Part shown: piece by piece, positions 1-11,700 of the stretch
Layout of the letters: each line of letters begins with the position of its first letter
Position numbering within the stretch: the stretch's first letter is position 1
Assembly: GCF_900215535.1 (NCBI RefSeq)
Contig: NZ_OCND01000001.1
Span: forward strand, 868,001-932,000
DNA: 64,000 bases
Reading direction: 5' to 3'
Source: Pseudoxanthomonas wuyuanensis
Lineage (GTDB): Bacteria; Pseudomonadota; Gammaproteobacteria; Xanthomonadales; Xanthomonadaceae
Made by a program: the position numbers and the translations under genes
The notes under the pieces: generated by a model
The model's database searches: none
What the model was told of the DNA's origin: nothing
The model's input: the letters and a program-made list of their open reading frames with translations, nothing else

Positions 1-2010
1 TTACTCCGGCAACGAAACAGTGGCTTCGGAGATGCCGTTCCAGTTGTCGCTGGTCGAAGCGGCTCCGGCCAATGTCGTCGACGGCTTCTATGCGGCACTG
101 ACCGGTGGTAACACCATCAGTCAGGTCGTTGTTCCTGCCGGGAACAACCGAAGCAGCTACGTGCATGTGGGTAGCCCGACGACAGCGGGCTCCTATAAGG
201 TCCGGGCCAGCGCCGCAGGCATCACCGAGGCCACATCGGCGGTGCAGACGGTGAGCGCCCCAGAACTGCGCATCCGCAATGCCAATAACCAGTTCACGGC
301 GGTGGTGGGCAAGGGTATGCGTTCGTACCTTTACGAAGTGCACGTGCAGCGCATTGCCAATGGCCAGGCATTCAATGGCGCCGAGCCTCTGGTAGTGAAC
401 TTGACCTCTAGTGACTCCGGCAAGGTCAGCGTACCGGCAAACGTGACCATTCCGGCGAATTCGGACTCTGTCAATTTCTACGTCACAGGCGTGGGCCTTA
501 CCGATGGCACTCCGGTTACGATCGATGCGTCGGCAGAGGGAGTTTCCTCACCGACAACGAAGCTGTCGGTCAATGTCGTAGCGCCGACGGTGGCGTTCGA
601 ATCGCTGGACGGCAATCGTGCGCCGGGCAGTGCGCGGGACAACTTCCGCCTCTACGTCCGTGTGCCCGGCGCGGCTTACTCCGGCAACGAAACAGTGGCT
701 TCGGAGATGCCGTTCCAGTTGTCGCTGGTCGAAGCGGCTCCGGCCAATGTCGTCGACGGCTTCTATGCGGCACTGACCGGTGGTAACACCATCAGTCAGG
801 TCGTTGTTCCTGCCGGGAACAACCGAAGCAGCTACGTGCATGTGGGTAGCCCGACGACAGCGGGCTCCTATAAGGTCCGGGCCAGCGCCGCAGGCATCAC
901 CGAGGCCACATCGGCGGTGCAGACGGTGAGCGCCCCAGAACTGCGCATCCGCAATGCCAATAACCAATCGACTGTGGTCGTGGGTATGGGTATGCGGTCG
1001 TACCTATATGAAGTCTATGTGCAACGGACTGCTAATGGCCAGGCGTTCAACGGTGCCGATCCGCTAGTGGTGACTTTGACAAGCAGCGATCCGAGCAAAG
1101 TCAGTGTGCCGGCCACCGTCACCATTCCGGCGAATGCCGATCTGGAGCGCTTTTACGTCACCGGCGTGGACTTGACTGATGGAGCACCGGTAACGATCGA
1201 TGCTTCGGCAGAGGGAGTGATCTCGCCAGCGACCAAGTTGGCGGCTACGGTAGTGGCGCCGACGGTGACGTTTGAATCATTGGATGGGAATCGCGCGCCA
1301 GGCAGTGCGCGGGACAATTTCCGCCTCTATGTCCGCGTACCGGGTGCGTATTACAGCGGAAACGAGACGGCTGTGTCGGACATGCCGTTCCAGTTGTCGT
1401 TGACAGAACCAACCCCGGCGAATGTCGTCGATGGCTTTTATGCGGCGTTGACCGGTGGTAGCACCATCAGCCAGGTCGTTATTCCTGCAGGGGACAGGCG
1501 AAGCAGCTACGTCCATGTGGGTAGCCCAGCGACAGCGGGTACCTATAAGGTCCGCGCCAGCGCGGCAGGCATCGCCGAGGTCACATCGGCGGTGCAAACG
1601 GTGAGCGCCCCGGAACTGCGCATCCGCAATGCCAATAATCAAGCGAGCGTCACCTTGGGCGCAGGCATGTATTCCTACAGTTATGAGGTTTATGTCGAAC
1701 GCATCGCCAATGGCCAAGCGTTCAATGGTGCCGAGGCGTTGGTCGTTTCGCTGGCCTGCAGCTCGGAGGCGGTCTGCATCGCGCCGACTACCGTCACCAT
1801 TCCGGCGAACGCCAGTTCCGTGAACTTCCGTGTGGCGGGCGTTAATCCTGGAACCGCGGTCATCAATGCCACAGCGACAGGCTACCTGCCCTCGGCTGAC
1901 GTACCGGTTACGACGGTGATCGCCGACCTTGTTTTCAGCGGGTTGTCAACCAGCGGCAGAGTTGGCCAGAGCAATAACTTCACCGTGTATCCACGCGTTC
2001 CGGGGGCTGT
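1..2010 (+). repeat. 675-bp tandem repeat units inside the Ig-like gene
   Basis: Units begin at 1, 676 and 1351 (period 675 bp, 225 codons), followed by a diverged unit starting at 2011. Bases 1-291 and 676-966 are identical base for base, while the rest of the units have diverged. This points to a recent duplication or gene conversion of part of one unit. The array probably continues upstream of the window. Confidence 0.9.
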
Positions 2011-2230
2011 GTACGCGGGCAACGAAACCGTCGTCTCCAACTTGGTGATCAACCTGACCAGCAGCGCGCCAGGAGTGGCTACCGTCTCGACAAGCACCAC
2101 CATCGCTGCGGGTAGCCGCCATTCGGCCACAGCCAGTTTGACGGGCGTTGCGCCAGGCACGACCACGGTGACCGCCAGCAGTACGCAGACGCGAAGCGTC
2201 ACCAGCCCCACGATCACCATTGCGCCTTGA
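2..2230 (+). CDS. Giant Ig-like repeat surface protein (C-terminal part)
   Basis: The reading frame is open from the window edge, so the gene starts upstream and only its last 742 residues are seen. It consists of tandem units of 225 residues, each looking like a pair of bacterial Ig-like beta domains (motifs such as LTSSDP.KVSVPA.VTIPAN and VTIDASAEG), ending in a shorter diverged unit. There is no membrane anchor, sortase motif or LPS-attachment tail at the C-terminus. It stops 13 bp before the ATG of the next giant protein, so the two are probably co-transcribed. By analogy with other Ig-repeat stalk proteins it is probably extracellular and structural or adhesive; that is inference. No catalytic motif is visible. 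Confidence 0.8.
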   Translation, partial: YSGNETVASEMPFQLSLVEAAPANVVDGFYAALTGGNTISQVVVPAGNNRSSYVHVGSPTTAGSYKVRASAAGITEATSAVQTVSAPELRIRNANNQFTAVVGKGMRSYLYEVHVQRIANGQAFNGAEPLVVNLTSSDSGKVSVPANVTIPANSDSVNFYVTGVGLTDGTPVTIDASAEGVSSPTTKLSVNVVAPTVAFESLDGNRAPGSARDNFRLYVRVPGAAYSGNETVASEMPFQLSLVEAAPANVVDGFYAALTGGNTISQVVVPAGNNRSSYVHVGSPTTAGSYKVRASAAGITEATSAVQTVSAPELRIRNANNQSTVVVGMGMRSYLYEVYVQRTANGQAFNGADPLVVTLTSSDPSKVSVPATVTIPANADLERFYVTGVDLTDGAPVTIDASAEGVISPATKLAATVVAPTVTFESLDGNRAPGSARDNFRLYVRVPGAYYSGNETAVSDMPFQLSLTEPTPANVVDGFYAALTGGSTISQVVIPAGDRRSSYVHVGSPATAGTYKVRASAAGIAEVTSAVQTVSAPELRIRNANNQASVTLGAGMYSYSYEVYVERIANGQAFNGAEALVVSLACSSEAVCIAPTTVTIPANASSVNFRVAGVNPGTAVINATATGYLPSADVPVTTVIADLVFSGLSTSGRVGQSNNFTVYPRVPGAVYAGNETVVSNLVINLTSSAPGVATVSTSTTIAAGSRHSATASLTGVAPGTTTVTASSTQTRSVTSPTITIAP

Positions 2231-2243
2231 GGAAGTGACGACC

Positions 2244-5200
2244 ATGCATGGAGCTAAGAAGTCCCTTTCTGTCAGGCCGATGAAGGTGAACGCCAGGACC
2301 ATGGCGGTCGTAAGCTCGCTTGCGTTGCTGCTTTCGATGACGGCCGCAATGCCAGGCTCTGGACGGGCCGCCGAGCTGACCCTCCAGGACGGCGTCGTAG
2401 TGAAGTTCGGCGAAGACGCCGGTTTGGTGGTGCGCGACAAACTGGTGAACGGAAAAGGTGTGGTGCTGACCAGCAGCAAAGACGACAGCGTCGGCGGCCA
2501 GACACAGGCTGTACCGCAGCAGGCCAGCGTTGGCGACTGGCGGGGCGTCCGCGTCGAGAAGTCCACCTCTGGTTTCGGTGCCCAGCCATTGACTGACCTT
2601 CTGATCCGCTACGGCGGGGGTGGGGAAGCAGGCGCCGCACTGACGATCCGTGGCGTCAATCCGAACATCCAGTATCTACAAATTAGCGACAGTGCCACCG
2701 GACTGCGCCTGGTCGATGGAGCATCGCCCGCCATCAATGGCGCCAGCTTCCTGCGTAACGAAACAGGCCTGGAAGCCAGCGGGCAGAGCCAACCCGTCAT
2801 CGGCAGCACGCAGTTCTCCGGGAATAGTGGGTGGGGCGTCCGCAATCTCTCCCCGGACACCACAATCAACGCGGCAGGAAACTGGTGGGGACATGCCAGC
2901 GGACCGAAGGACGACGCGGCAAATCCCGAAGGGCAGGGTGATCGTGTCTCCGCCGGTGTTGCCTACGGCGGGTTCCTGACCGCCACACCGCTGCTGAATC
3001 CAACAGTGCGAGCGGTAGCACCGGCAGCCTTCTACGAACAACCGCTGATTGCGCTGGAGGTGTCCTGCGTCAATGCAACCGAATATCGCGTGGCGGAAGA
3101 TGGCGCCTTCGCAGGTGTGCCGTTCATACCACTCACCAACGGCCGTGCCCAATTCGACTTCGCCCTGTCGGCCGGCGATGGTCGGAAGAATCTCGTTGCG
3201 CAGTTCCGCGATACCAGTGGCTCCCTGGTCACCGCTACCCTGGCAGGAGGCGCACTGCTGGATTCCCAGCCGCCTGCTATTGCGCTGAATACACCGGCCG
3301 CGGGAAGCGTGCTGGTGGATCCGATTACGTTGGAAGCCAATGCCAGCGATGCCTCTGGCATCCAGCAGGTGCAGTTCTATCTGGACACGCAATCGCTGGG
3401 TACTCGCAGCGCCGCGCCTTACCATCTCTCTTGGAACCCCGGCAGCGTGGCCGAGGGTGACTATGTGATCCGCGCCGTCGCCACCGACCTGGCGGGTAGG
3501 TCCAGCGAAGCCAGCGCCAACGTCACCGTCTCGCGCGGCGCCCCGATAGTGGACACCGAGGGCCCCGTGCTGTCCGCGGTATCGGCAAATGGTACGCCGC
3601 TTCAGCAGGGCAGCACCTTCACCGGTAGCGCCACCCTGAGCTTCACCGCGTCGGACCGCAGTGCGATCTCCCGCATCGAACTGCTGCTGGATGGCGCGGT
3701 GGTCGCCACCGCAACCGGTAACGGCAGCTATACCGTGCCTCTTTCGCTGAATGGCGTTGCCAATGGCCCGCATGTGCTGGCGCTACGCGCATTCGACTCG
3801 CTGGGTAATACCACGACACAGCAATACGACATCGTCGTTGCCCATGCGCCTCCCGCAGCGCCGGTGATCACGCAACCGACCACAGGCAGCAGCACCCGCA
3901 CTGCCGCGATGACCGTCACCGGTACCGCAGCGGCGGCCAGCGCGGTACAGGTCAGCCTGAATGGCGAGCCCGCGGGGGAGGCGACCGCAGACAGTTCCGG
4001 CCGCTTCTCGGTCGCGATAACGCTTGTCGCGGGAAGCAATCGGATTCAAGCCACCGCCACCAACCAGTACGGCACCAGCGGGCCGTCCGCGGAAGTCGTC
4101 GTCACCCTGGATGTGACCGTCCCGTCGGCACCCTCGGCGCTCTCGGCAACTCCGGTCGCGGGCAAGATCCGGCTGGCCTGGGCCGGCTCCAGCGATCCCA
4201 ACGCGGTGGCGCATGAGGTCTATCGCGCGCCGACGGACTTCCAGACGGTCGGCGAAGCGCAGCGGGTTGTCCGGTTGGCAAAGACCGCCACGCAATACGA
4301 GGATGTGCCGGAGAACGACGGCACCTACTTCTACCGAGTGATTGCCGTCAATGCGGCTGGTACGCCGAGTGCGCCCACCAATTCCGCCAGCGCCGCCATC
4401 GACCGCACCGCACCCTTCGCGGTCAAGATCGAATACGTGGCTCAGGGCGGCGCCTACGACCCCGCCAGTCAGACCTACGGGCAGGGCGCGGTGCAGGTGT
4501 CGGTAGAGGTCAACGAACCACTGCAAGGCACGCCTTACCTGAGCCTTGTACCCGAGGGCGGCCTACCCATCCCGGTGGACCTGGTCAAACAGGACGATAC
4601 GCACTACACCGGCGTGCTGACGCTGCGTCCGGGTGCGGGCACAGGTATCGCCAACGTGCTGTTCTCCGCACGCGATACGTCGGGCAACCGCGGCGACCAG
4701 GTCAGGCAAGGGGCCACGCTGCGAATCGATACCATCGGCCCGGTATTGACCGTTATCGACCTGAGTCCGGCCGCGCCCATCGATGCCGAAGCCTCGCAGG
4801 ATGTCTCCGCAACCTTTACGTTCAGCGAAGCCATCCCCAGCGGTACGCCGCCGGCCGTGCAGTACCGGTTGTCCGGCGCCGCGCGCATGCCGGTGGTGCT
4901 GAACGGGCTGCAGCGATTGGCAGCCGATCGCTGGCGTGCCGATTTCCAACTGCCGCAGGATGCGGGCGCAGCAGCGACGGAATTGTTGAGCTTCGAATTC
5001 GCTGCAGCCGACGCACTGGGCAACAGCAGTTCCCAAGTGGATGCGGTCAATCGTTTCCAGGTCTACCAGGGCGAACTGCCGGCGCTGGATGTGCCGCTGG
5101 GTCTGGCCGCAAGCGCGTTGCCGGCAGGCCAGGTCAAGCTGGAGTGGCAGCCGGTCGACGGCGCCACCGCCTACCAGTTGTACCGGCAGGCCCCGGGCGA

Positions 5201-8200
5201 AGCGCAGCGTAGCGAACTGACGCGCAGCGCCGTCGCAGAATATGTCGATGCCACGCCGCAGGACGGTCTGTACCGGTACACCGTGGCGTCGGTGCGCAGC
5301 AGCAACGGCACCGAAGCGCTCAGCGCCGAATCGCCGGTGGCACAGGTCAACAGCAGCCGCACGGCGCCAGGGGCGCCGCAGAACCTGCAACTCAGCCTGA
5401 CCAGCCAGGGTGTGCTGGCGTCGTGGCAGCCGCCTGTCGGCACTGCACCGGCCAGCTATCGCCTGTACCGTTCGGCCACTTCGCCGATTACATCAGTGGC
5501 GGGCCTGACGCCCATCAAGCAGGGCATCAAGCTGACCCAGGTGGTCGATGCGGCGCCGTCGCAGTCGGAACACGCGTACGTGGTCACGGCCGTGGACAGC
5601 GCCGGCAACGAGTCGGCCATCTCCAACTCGGCGTATTTGAACTTCAGCCTGTTGCCTGTGCGCCGGCTGGAGGTCGAACAGGTCGGCACCGCGCTGCCGC
5701 GATTGAGCTGGACACCCAATGGGTCTGGTGCGGTGGGCTTTGACGTCTACGTGGGCGAGGGCGACGGGCGCGTCAAGCTGACCAGTACGCCAATCACGGC
5801 TAACGAGCTGACCGACACCGGCTTCACCAGCGGCGAACGCCGCTACACGGTCGAAGCGGTGGACGAGCATGGCGAACGTCAAGGACGCAGCCTGGTGCTG
5901 CCCAACCTGGGCACCCAGATCGTCACCGGCCTGCCGTTGAAGCGCAACGTGATGAACCGCCTCGGCGTGCAGGTTTCCAATCTGTCCGCCGGCAACCTTG
6001 CCGCCGCCCGCGTGGTGGTAACGCTGGGTTCGCGCCGCTTCCAGTCCGAAGAGTTCACGCTGGCGGGCAACGCCAGCAAGATGGTGCCGGTGATTGTCGG
6101 CGGTTACCCCGACATCACCAACCCTGCAGCATTGGTGGTTGCGGTGGAGAACGTACCCAACGAAGGCGAACACGTCCGCTTGGGCACCGAGCGCGAGGCG
6201 ACGGTGGTCGATAGCGCGCTGGTCGTCGGACTGGAAACCGAAAGCTTCGTGCGCGGAGCATCCGGCCAGGTGCGGCTGACGGTGGAAAACACGTCCGAGG
6301 TGGAAGTGGAACTGCTGACGGCCCGCAACAATGGGCGTGATGCCTCCAATGAGCTGCGCCTCAAACTGCTGGATGCCGACGGCAACCTGCTCAGCGCCAC
6401 ACCGTACAAGCAGGTCACCGGAGCGGGCGTGATCACGTTGGCCAACGGCCAGACCGTGGCGCGCATCGCGCCTGGGCAGCGCTATGTTTCCGACACCTTC
6501 CTGATGCCGGTGCCCAGCAACAGCCCGGACCAGGTCAGGTTGCGCCTGGAAGTGGATGCGCTGCGCTACAGCACCGGTGAGCCTGAGCAGGTGGCCATTC
6601 CGGGCATGGGCAGCGAGCGCTCCCTGACGTTGGCCAATACGCCGTACTTCGGCGAGGTCGCCAGCGTCAGCCCGGTGATGTCGTTCGGTACCCAGGACAT
6701 CACCGTGCAGGGCAGGGCCATCGACCGCCAAAGCGGCGATCCGGTGCCGAATGCGCCATTGCGGATTGCCATCAACCAGGAAGGTTTCGAGCGCCTGGCC
6801 GATGTCACCAGCGACGAGACCGGCGCCTTCCGTTACGTGTTCAAGCCCACCACGACCGATTCCGGCCTTTACCATGTGGGTGCGATCCATCCGGACATGA
6901 CCGACCGGCCGAAACAGGGCCAGTTCACCATCAATCGGGTGGCAGTGACCCCTGGCACCTTCAAGTTGAATGTGCCGCGCAATTACGCCTACCGCGTCGA
7001 CTTCCGCGCCAGCACCGGCGTAGGCGCGCAGGCCAGCAACCTGCGGGTGGTGTACGCACCGGAATACCAGCAGAGCGGCGCCTTGATTCCAGGCATCAAG
7101 GTGGAACCGGGCGCACCGCTGAATATCGGACCAAAGCAGAACCTGGCGATGCCGGTTTCCGTGTCCGGCGACAACACCGCGCCGCCCAGCGGTCGGCTGT
7201 TCCTGGCCGTGATGGCCGACGGCGCCGACCAGCCGCTGTCGCTGCTGGCGGTCGACTACACCCTGACCGAAGCGGTACCGGCGTTGTTCGCCACACCCAA
7301 CTACGTGGAAGCCGGCCTTTCGCAGGGGCAAAGCGTCATCGAGACCGTCGTCATCGAGAACAAGGGTTTCGTGGCGATGAGCGACGTCACCGTCGCCCTG
7401 GTGGACCAGACCGGTAGTCCGGCGCCGTCCTGGGTTGCGCTGGCCTCCACGCCCAACCTGGGTTCCATCGCCATCGGCGAAAAACGCAGTCTGGACATCA
7501 ATGTGGCGCCAACCGCCCAGGTGGCCGAAGGCATCCACGAGTTCAAGCTGCGCGTTGCCGGTAGCAACCTGGCGCCGGAGGACATCAATGTCTTCGTGTC
7601 GGTTACCCAGTCCGGGCAGGGCAGCGTGCTGTTCAAGGCATCGGACATCTACACGGCCACCCGCGACCAGAACGGCAATCTGATTCCCGGCCTGGCCGGT
7701 GCGCGCCTGGTGCTGCAGAACGAAGCGGTGATCAGCCAGAGTTACGAACTGACCACCGACGCCTTCGGCGAAGCGTTCTTCCAGAACCTGCCGGCCGGCA
7801 GCTACAAGTTCAAGGCCAGCGCCAGCAACCATCAGGAAGCTTCCGGGCGTTTCGTCATCAAGCCGGGTCTGACCATCAACCAATCCGTATTCCTGGAATA
7901 CACGCTGATCTCGGTGGAGTGGTCGGTACGGGAAATAACCATTGAGGACCGCTACGAAATCACCCTCAACGCCACCTTCGAAACCGATGTCCCCGCACCG
8001 GTGGTGGTGATCCAGCCGACCAGCATCAACTTGCCGAAGATGAAACCTGGCGAAGTGCTGCAGGGCGAACTGGTGATGACAAACTACGGATTGATCCGCG
8101 CCGACAACGTTCAGGCCCGCATCCCGGCCAGCGATGAGTACTTCAAGTTCGAGTTCCTCGCCCAGCCGCCCACCACGCTGGAAGCCAAGCAGCGCGTTCG

Positions 8201-8711
8201 GTTGCCTTACCGTGTCATTGCATTGCGCAGCTATGGCAGCGACGCAACCGGCGGGCCTTCATCCGGTGGTGGAAGCGGAGGTGGCGACGGTGGAAGTGGC
8301 GGTGGCGACGGAGGGACTGGTGACGGTGGTGGTATCGACGCCGGCCAAGGCGGGGGTTCGGGCGGCGGTACGGGAAATAGTTCGCCGACCGAGCCGACCA
8401 ACGTTTCCGGTACCCCGGGTTGCTACACCTATACCGCCCGCTATCGCACCACCTGCAGTTTCATCTGTGCCAATGGCACAGAAAGTGAATCGTGTGGCTC
8501 ATCCGCCAACTGGTTCTACGTCGAGAAGAGCAACTGTCCGGTGGGTGGCTCTCCGGTGGGTTCCGGTGGTGCGGGTGGGGGCGGTTGGGGCGGTTCCGGC
8601 GGACCGGGCTACTCCGGCATGCCCGGGTTGCCGCTATGCGCCAAGGGCAGTGGCGACTGCTATGACGCACAGAACAAGCAGTCCGCGCCAGGCAAGGAAG
8701 GTGGGCAGTGA
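2244..8711 (+). CDS. Giant exported beta-helix / Ig / fibronectin protein, 2155 aa
   Basis: The ATG at 2244 is chosen because GAGGAAG lies just upstream and a signal peptide follows (hydrophobic stretch VVSSLALLLSMTAAM, cleavage near GRAAE). Residues about 40-260 look like a right-handed parallel beta-helix, closing with the motif NWWGHASGP. After that come bacterial Ig-like domains, several fibronectin type III-like units (for example APSALSATPVAGKIRLAW), CARDB-like and carboxypeptidase-regulatory-like domains. The C-terminus is a Gly-rich linker and a small Cys-rich tip with six to eight cysteines. The stop overlaps the region of the next start, so it sits in the operon with the RHS protein and the secretion machine. 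Probably a secreted or surface protein; its ligand is unknown. I do not recognise a named family for the whole protein. Confidence 0.85.
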   Translation: MHGAKKSLSVRPMKVNARTMAVVSSLALLLSMTAAMPGSGRAAELTLQDGVVVKFGEDAGLVVRDKLVNGKGVVLTSSKDDSVGGQTQAVPQQASVGDWRGVRVEKSTSGFGAQPLTDLLIRYGGGGEAGAALTIRGVNPNIQYLQISDSATGLRLVDGASPAINGASFLRNETGLEASGQSQPVIGSTQFSGNSGWGVRNLSPDTTINAAGNWWGHASGPKDDAANPEGQGDRVSAGVAYGGFLTATPLLNPTVRAVAPAAFYEQPLIALEVSCVNATEYRVAEDGAFAGVPFIPLTNGRAQFDFALSAGDGRKNLVAQFRDTSGSLVTATLAGGALLDSQPPAIALNTPAAGSVLVDPITLEANASDASGIQQVQFYLDTQSLGTRSAAPYHLSWNPGSVAEGDYVIRAVATDLAGRSSEASANVTVSRGAPIVDTEGPVLSAVSANGTPLQQGSTFTGSATLSFTASDRSAISRIELLLDGAVVATATGNGSYTVPLSLNGVANGPHVLALRAFDSLGNTTTQQYDIVVAHAPPAAPVITQPTTGSSTRTAAMTVTGTAAAASAVQVSLNGEPAGEATADSSGRFSVAITLVAGSNRIQATATNQYGTSGPSAEVVVTLDVTVPSAPSALSATPVAGKIRLAWAGSSDPNAVAHEVYRAPTDFQTVGEAQRVVRLAKTATQYEDVPENDGTYFYRVIAVNAAGTPSAPTNSASAAIDRTAPFAVKIEYVAQGGAYDPASQTYGQGAVQVSVEVNEPLQGTPYLSLVPEGGLPIPVDLVKQDDTHYTGVLTLRPGAGTGIANVLFSARDTSGNRGDQVRQGATLRIDTIGPVLTVIDLSPAAPIDAEASQDVSATFTFSEAIPSGTPPAVQYRLSGAARMPVVLNGLQRLAADRWRADFQLPQDAGAAATELLSFEFAAADALGNSSSQVDAVNRFQVYQGELPALDVPLGLAASALPAGQVKLEWQPVDGATAYQLYRQAPGEAQRSELTRSAVAEYVDATPQDGLYRYTVASVRSSNGTEALSAESPVAQVNSSRTAPGAPQNLQLSLTSQGVLASWQPPVGTAPASYRLYRSATSPITSVAGLTPIKQGIKLTQVVDAAPSQSEHAYVVTAVDSAGNESAISNSAYLNFSLLPVRRLEVEQVGTALPRLSWTPNGSGAVGFDVYVGEGDGRVKLTSTPITANELTDTGFTSGERRYTVEAVDEHGERQGRSLVLPNLGTQIVTGLPLKRNVMNRLGVQVSNLSAGNLAAARVVVTLGSRRFQSEEFTLAGNASKMVPVIVGGYPDITNPAALVVAVENVPNEGEHVRLGTEREATVVDSALVVGLETESFVRGASGQVRLTVENTSEVEVELLTARNNGRDASNELRLKLLDADGNLLSATPYKQVTGAGVITLANGQTVARIAPGQRYVSDTFLMPVPSNSPDQVRLRLEVDALRYSTGEPEQVAIPGMGSERSLTLANTPYFGEVASVSPVMSFGTQDITVQGRAIDRQSGDPVPNAPLRIAINQEGFERLADVTSDETGAFRYVFKPTTTDSGLYHVGAIHPDMTDRPKQGQFTINRVAVTPGTFKLNVPRNYAYRVDFRASTGVGAQASNLRVVYAPEYQQSGALIPGIKVEPGAPLNIGPKQNLAMPVSVSGDNTAPPSGRLFLAVMADGADQPLSLLAVDYTLTEAVPALFATPNYVEAGLSQGQSVIETVVIENKGFVAMSDVTVALVDQTGSPAPSWVALASTPNLGSIAIGEKRSLDINVAPTAQVAEGIHEFKLRVAGSNLAPEDINVFVSVTQSGQGSVLFKASDIYTATRDQNGNLIPGLAGARLVLQNEAVISQSYELTTDAFGEAFFQNLPAGSYKFKASASNHQEASGRFVIKPGLTINQSVFLEYTLISVEWSVREITIEDRYEITLNATFETDVPAPVVVIQPTSINLPKMKPGEVLQGELVMTNYGLIRADNVQARIPASDEYFKFEFLAQPPTTLEAKQRVRLPYRVIALRSYGSDATGGPSSGGGSGGGDGGSGGGDGGTGDGGGIDAGQGGGSGGGTGNSSPTEPTNVSGTPGCYTYTARYRTTCSFICANGTESESCGSSANWFYVEKSNCPVGGSPVGSGGAGGGGWGGSGGPGYSGMPGLPLCAKGSGDCYDAQNKQSAPGKEGGQ

Positions 8712-8734
8712 TCGTATTCAATAGGGAGAACCGA

Positions 8735-11700
8735 GTGACCGCTAGAACAGGTACAACGCCAGATCGGCTGAAGCTCGCATTCGCGGTACTGCTGGGCCTC
8801 GTACTTGCGGTAGCAGCGTGCTGGCCGCAGACGGCGACGGCTCAGGCAGTGCATCCGCTGGGTGCGCGCGGAAGCATGGGACTGGGTACGCCGAACGGAG
8901 ACTTCACCGTAGCCCAGGACGATCTGGAGGTTAAGGTCCCCGGCGGGTATGTGCGGATCAATCGCGACTTCGACGGCGGCGAATGGGCCTTCAACCGGCA
9001 ATGGTCGGGGCTGACGACGCGGAACTTCAGTCAGGGCCTCTACTTCTCGGCGACCAATAGCAACTGCACCACTATCGATGGCATCACCACTTGCGACTCC
9101 ACCGCTCAGTCAGGTGCTATCAGTAGGGCGCGGGAACTGGGAACCATCAAAACCCGCGTCGTCAATGACCCTACCTTCGGCCGCGACGCAGAAGGGAACC
9201 CGTTGCCAGCCGGTTTTCGTCATGAAGCCCTTGCGCGCAAGGGCGTGGTATTCAGCCCGAACTCGGACGGCAGCGTATACGTCAGCAGCAAGCACCCCCG
9301 TTATCTGGTGCGGCCGGCGCCGGTACCCACGCTGAGCGCCAGCAGCAGCCCCGACAACCACCCTGTAGCAGGAAAGCCAGGGCAGGGAGGAGCTGCGACC
9401 AGCAATGTCAGCGGCTACCGATGGGTGGATCGCAGTGGTCAATGGATCGAATACGACAACCTGGGGCGCATCAGTAGCTATGGCGATCGTAACAATGTAC
9501 GCGTCTGGTTCCAGTATGGCGGGCATGGCGAGCTTGAGCGCGTTCTTGACGACAACGGCAGGACGGTCTTCACCCTGCTGTACGCGGATAACGGCGGGCG
9601 CATCACCGAGGTCCGCGACCACACCGCGCCCAGCGTACGCCGTGTTCGCTACGAGTACGACAGCAACGATCGTCTGGCCCGCGTAATCGATGCGCGGGGC
9701 AATACAACGAGGTTCCACTACGGCAGTAATCCGCTCAACGGTACCGACAATCGCAACAAGATCATCAAGGTAGCCGATGCCGAAGGGCGAGAACTACGGA
9801 TCGACTACGGACCGACTGGGAGAATAGAGAAGCTGACCGCTGCCGATGGTGGTGAAACCACCATCGACTATGGCTACGACAAGCTAAAGAAGGAATTCAG
9901 CGTCACCCTGAAGCTGCCGCAGACCGACAGCGGAAGCACCATCGACAGCCAGCGGTTCGATATCGAAGGCCGGTTGATCTATCGTGAGGTCAACGGCAAG
10001 GTAGTGTTGACCGGTCAAGGCGGCAGTCGCTCGATGATCTATATCGACGAGCGCAACGGCAGCACCGAGATCCAGCGCGATAATTTCGGAGAGGTGACCA
10101 AGATCACCTATCCCGATGGCTCATCGATGAGCTACTCGTATGAGTCAGGGTCAACCGATCTGCGCGAAATGACTGATGCCGCAGGGGTTATCTATCGCTA
10201 TGCCTACGACAACCGCGGCAATTTGATCAAGAGCACTGTCGCCGCCGGCCGGCCAGAACAACAGGTTCGCGACTACGTATACAACGCACGCGGAGAAGTC
10301 GAAACGGCAACCATCAAGGGCGGCGCCAATCCCGACGGTTCTTCCGACAGCGACGTGCAAATCCGCCTTGCCTACGATGACCAAGGCAATGTGGACGAGT
10401 TTACCGACGGCGAGAACAAGGTCTGGCGGTACGACCATGATCACCAGGGCAATCGCACCAGCGTTGTCGATCCCTTGGGCCACGAGTGGACAACGCAGTT
10501 CGATGCCCATGGCAATCTTGTCCGTGAAACCGACCCGACCCAAATAAGCTGGCAATACGGGTACGACGCGACCGACAAGTCCACCAGCGTTACCGACGGC
10601 CGGGGCAAAGTCAGCCGCCAAGGCTACGATTCCGTAGGTCGCGCCAACACGCTCACCGATCCTTACGGCGCCACCTTCACCGACAGCTACGATCTGGCGG
10701 GCCGATTGCGGCACCGCGCCGATGCTTCGGGACAGGCGTCGTCGCTCTCCTATGATGCTGCTGGCCGCATCGTGAAGGTCGTAGACGGCGGCGGGCTGGA
10801 TACACTCCTCAGCTATACCGAAGTCAACGGACAGGACCAGGGCGCACGGCAACCGTCCAGCATTCGTTACCCCACGTTCGAGCGGAAGTTCCGTTTCGAT
10901 TCTCGCAAGCGGCCCGTGCAGCAAACCGAGCTGCTACCGGATGATGCACGTGTCAATGGCATCGCCTACGACGTGATGGGGCGCATCAAGACCCTCACCG
11001 ATCCCAATGGCCATGCGCGTAACTACGAATATGATGCATTGGGCCGCCTGACCGCGGTAATCGACCAGTTGGGCAACACGGTCTCCCTGGCTTATGACCA
11101 TCGCAACAACGTCATTGCGGTCACCGATCAGAACGACAAGACCACCCGTTTCGCGTACGACGGCCGGGGATTGCTGGTGCGGGAAACGAACCCGCTGGGT
11201 CAAGTCTTTCGCTACGTCTACGATGATGCTGGCAATCCCATCGAATCCATCCGTCCGGATGGTGCGCGCGAGACCAACGGCTATGACGCCGCCGGCCGCC
11301 TGCTGTCGCGCAAGACCTATCGTGCTGACGGCGGCCTTGAGCTGGAGGATAGTTTCAGCTGGGATGCCGCCGACAACCTCAAGACCTGGTCCACCAGCGG
11401 CGCGCAGGGGGTGCTGGAGTACGACGACGCCGACAGGCTGTTGAGTGAAGCCGTCACGTTGGGGACGGTCACCTTGACCCGTTCCTACACCTATTACCCC
11501 AATGGCGACGTCAAGACCTACACCGGGCCAGACGGCATCACACTGAGCTATACCTACGACGGCTACGGCGGTCTGGCGCGGTTGGACATCCCCAATGAGG
11601 GTTCCATCAGCATCACCGAACGGCATTGGACCGCGCCAAAGAAAGTAATCCTGCCTGGCGGCTCGGTACAGGAGATCGAACGCGACGGTCTGCTCAATAT

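Noticed and set aside
5493..7883. Open frame of 796 codons on the minus strand inside the giant protein gene
   Set aside because: Antisense shadow: the plus-strand protein has clear domains and signal peptide, while this frame is His/Arg/Gln-rich with no domain or ribosome site.
8260..8400. Gly/Ser/Asp-rich repetitive DNA that looks like a short-unit repeat array
   Set aside because: It is a glycine-rich linker of the giant protein; units are irregular and there are no spacers, so not CRISPR.
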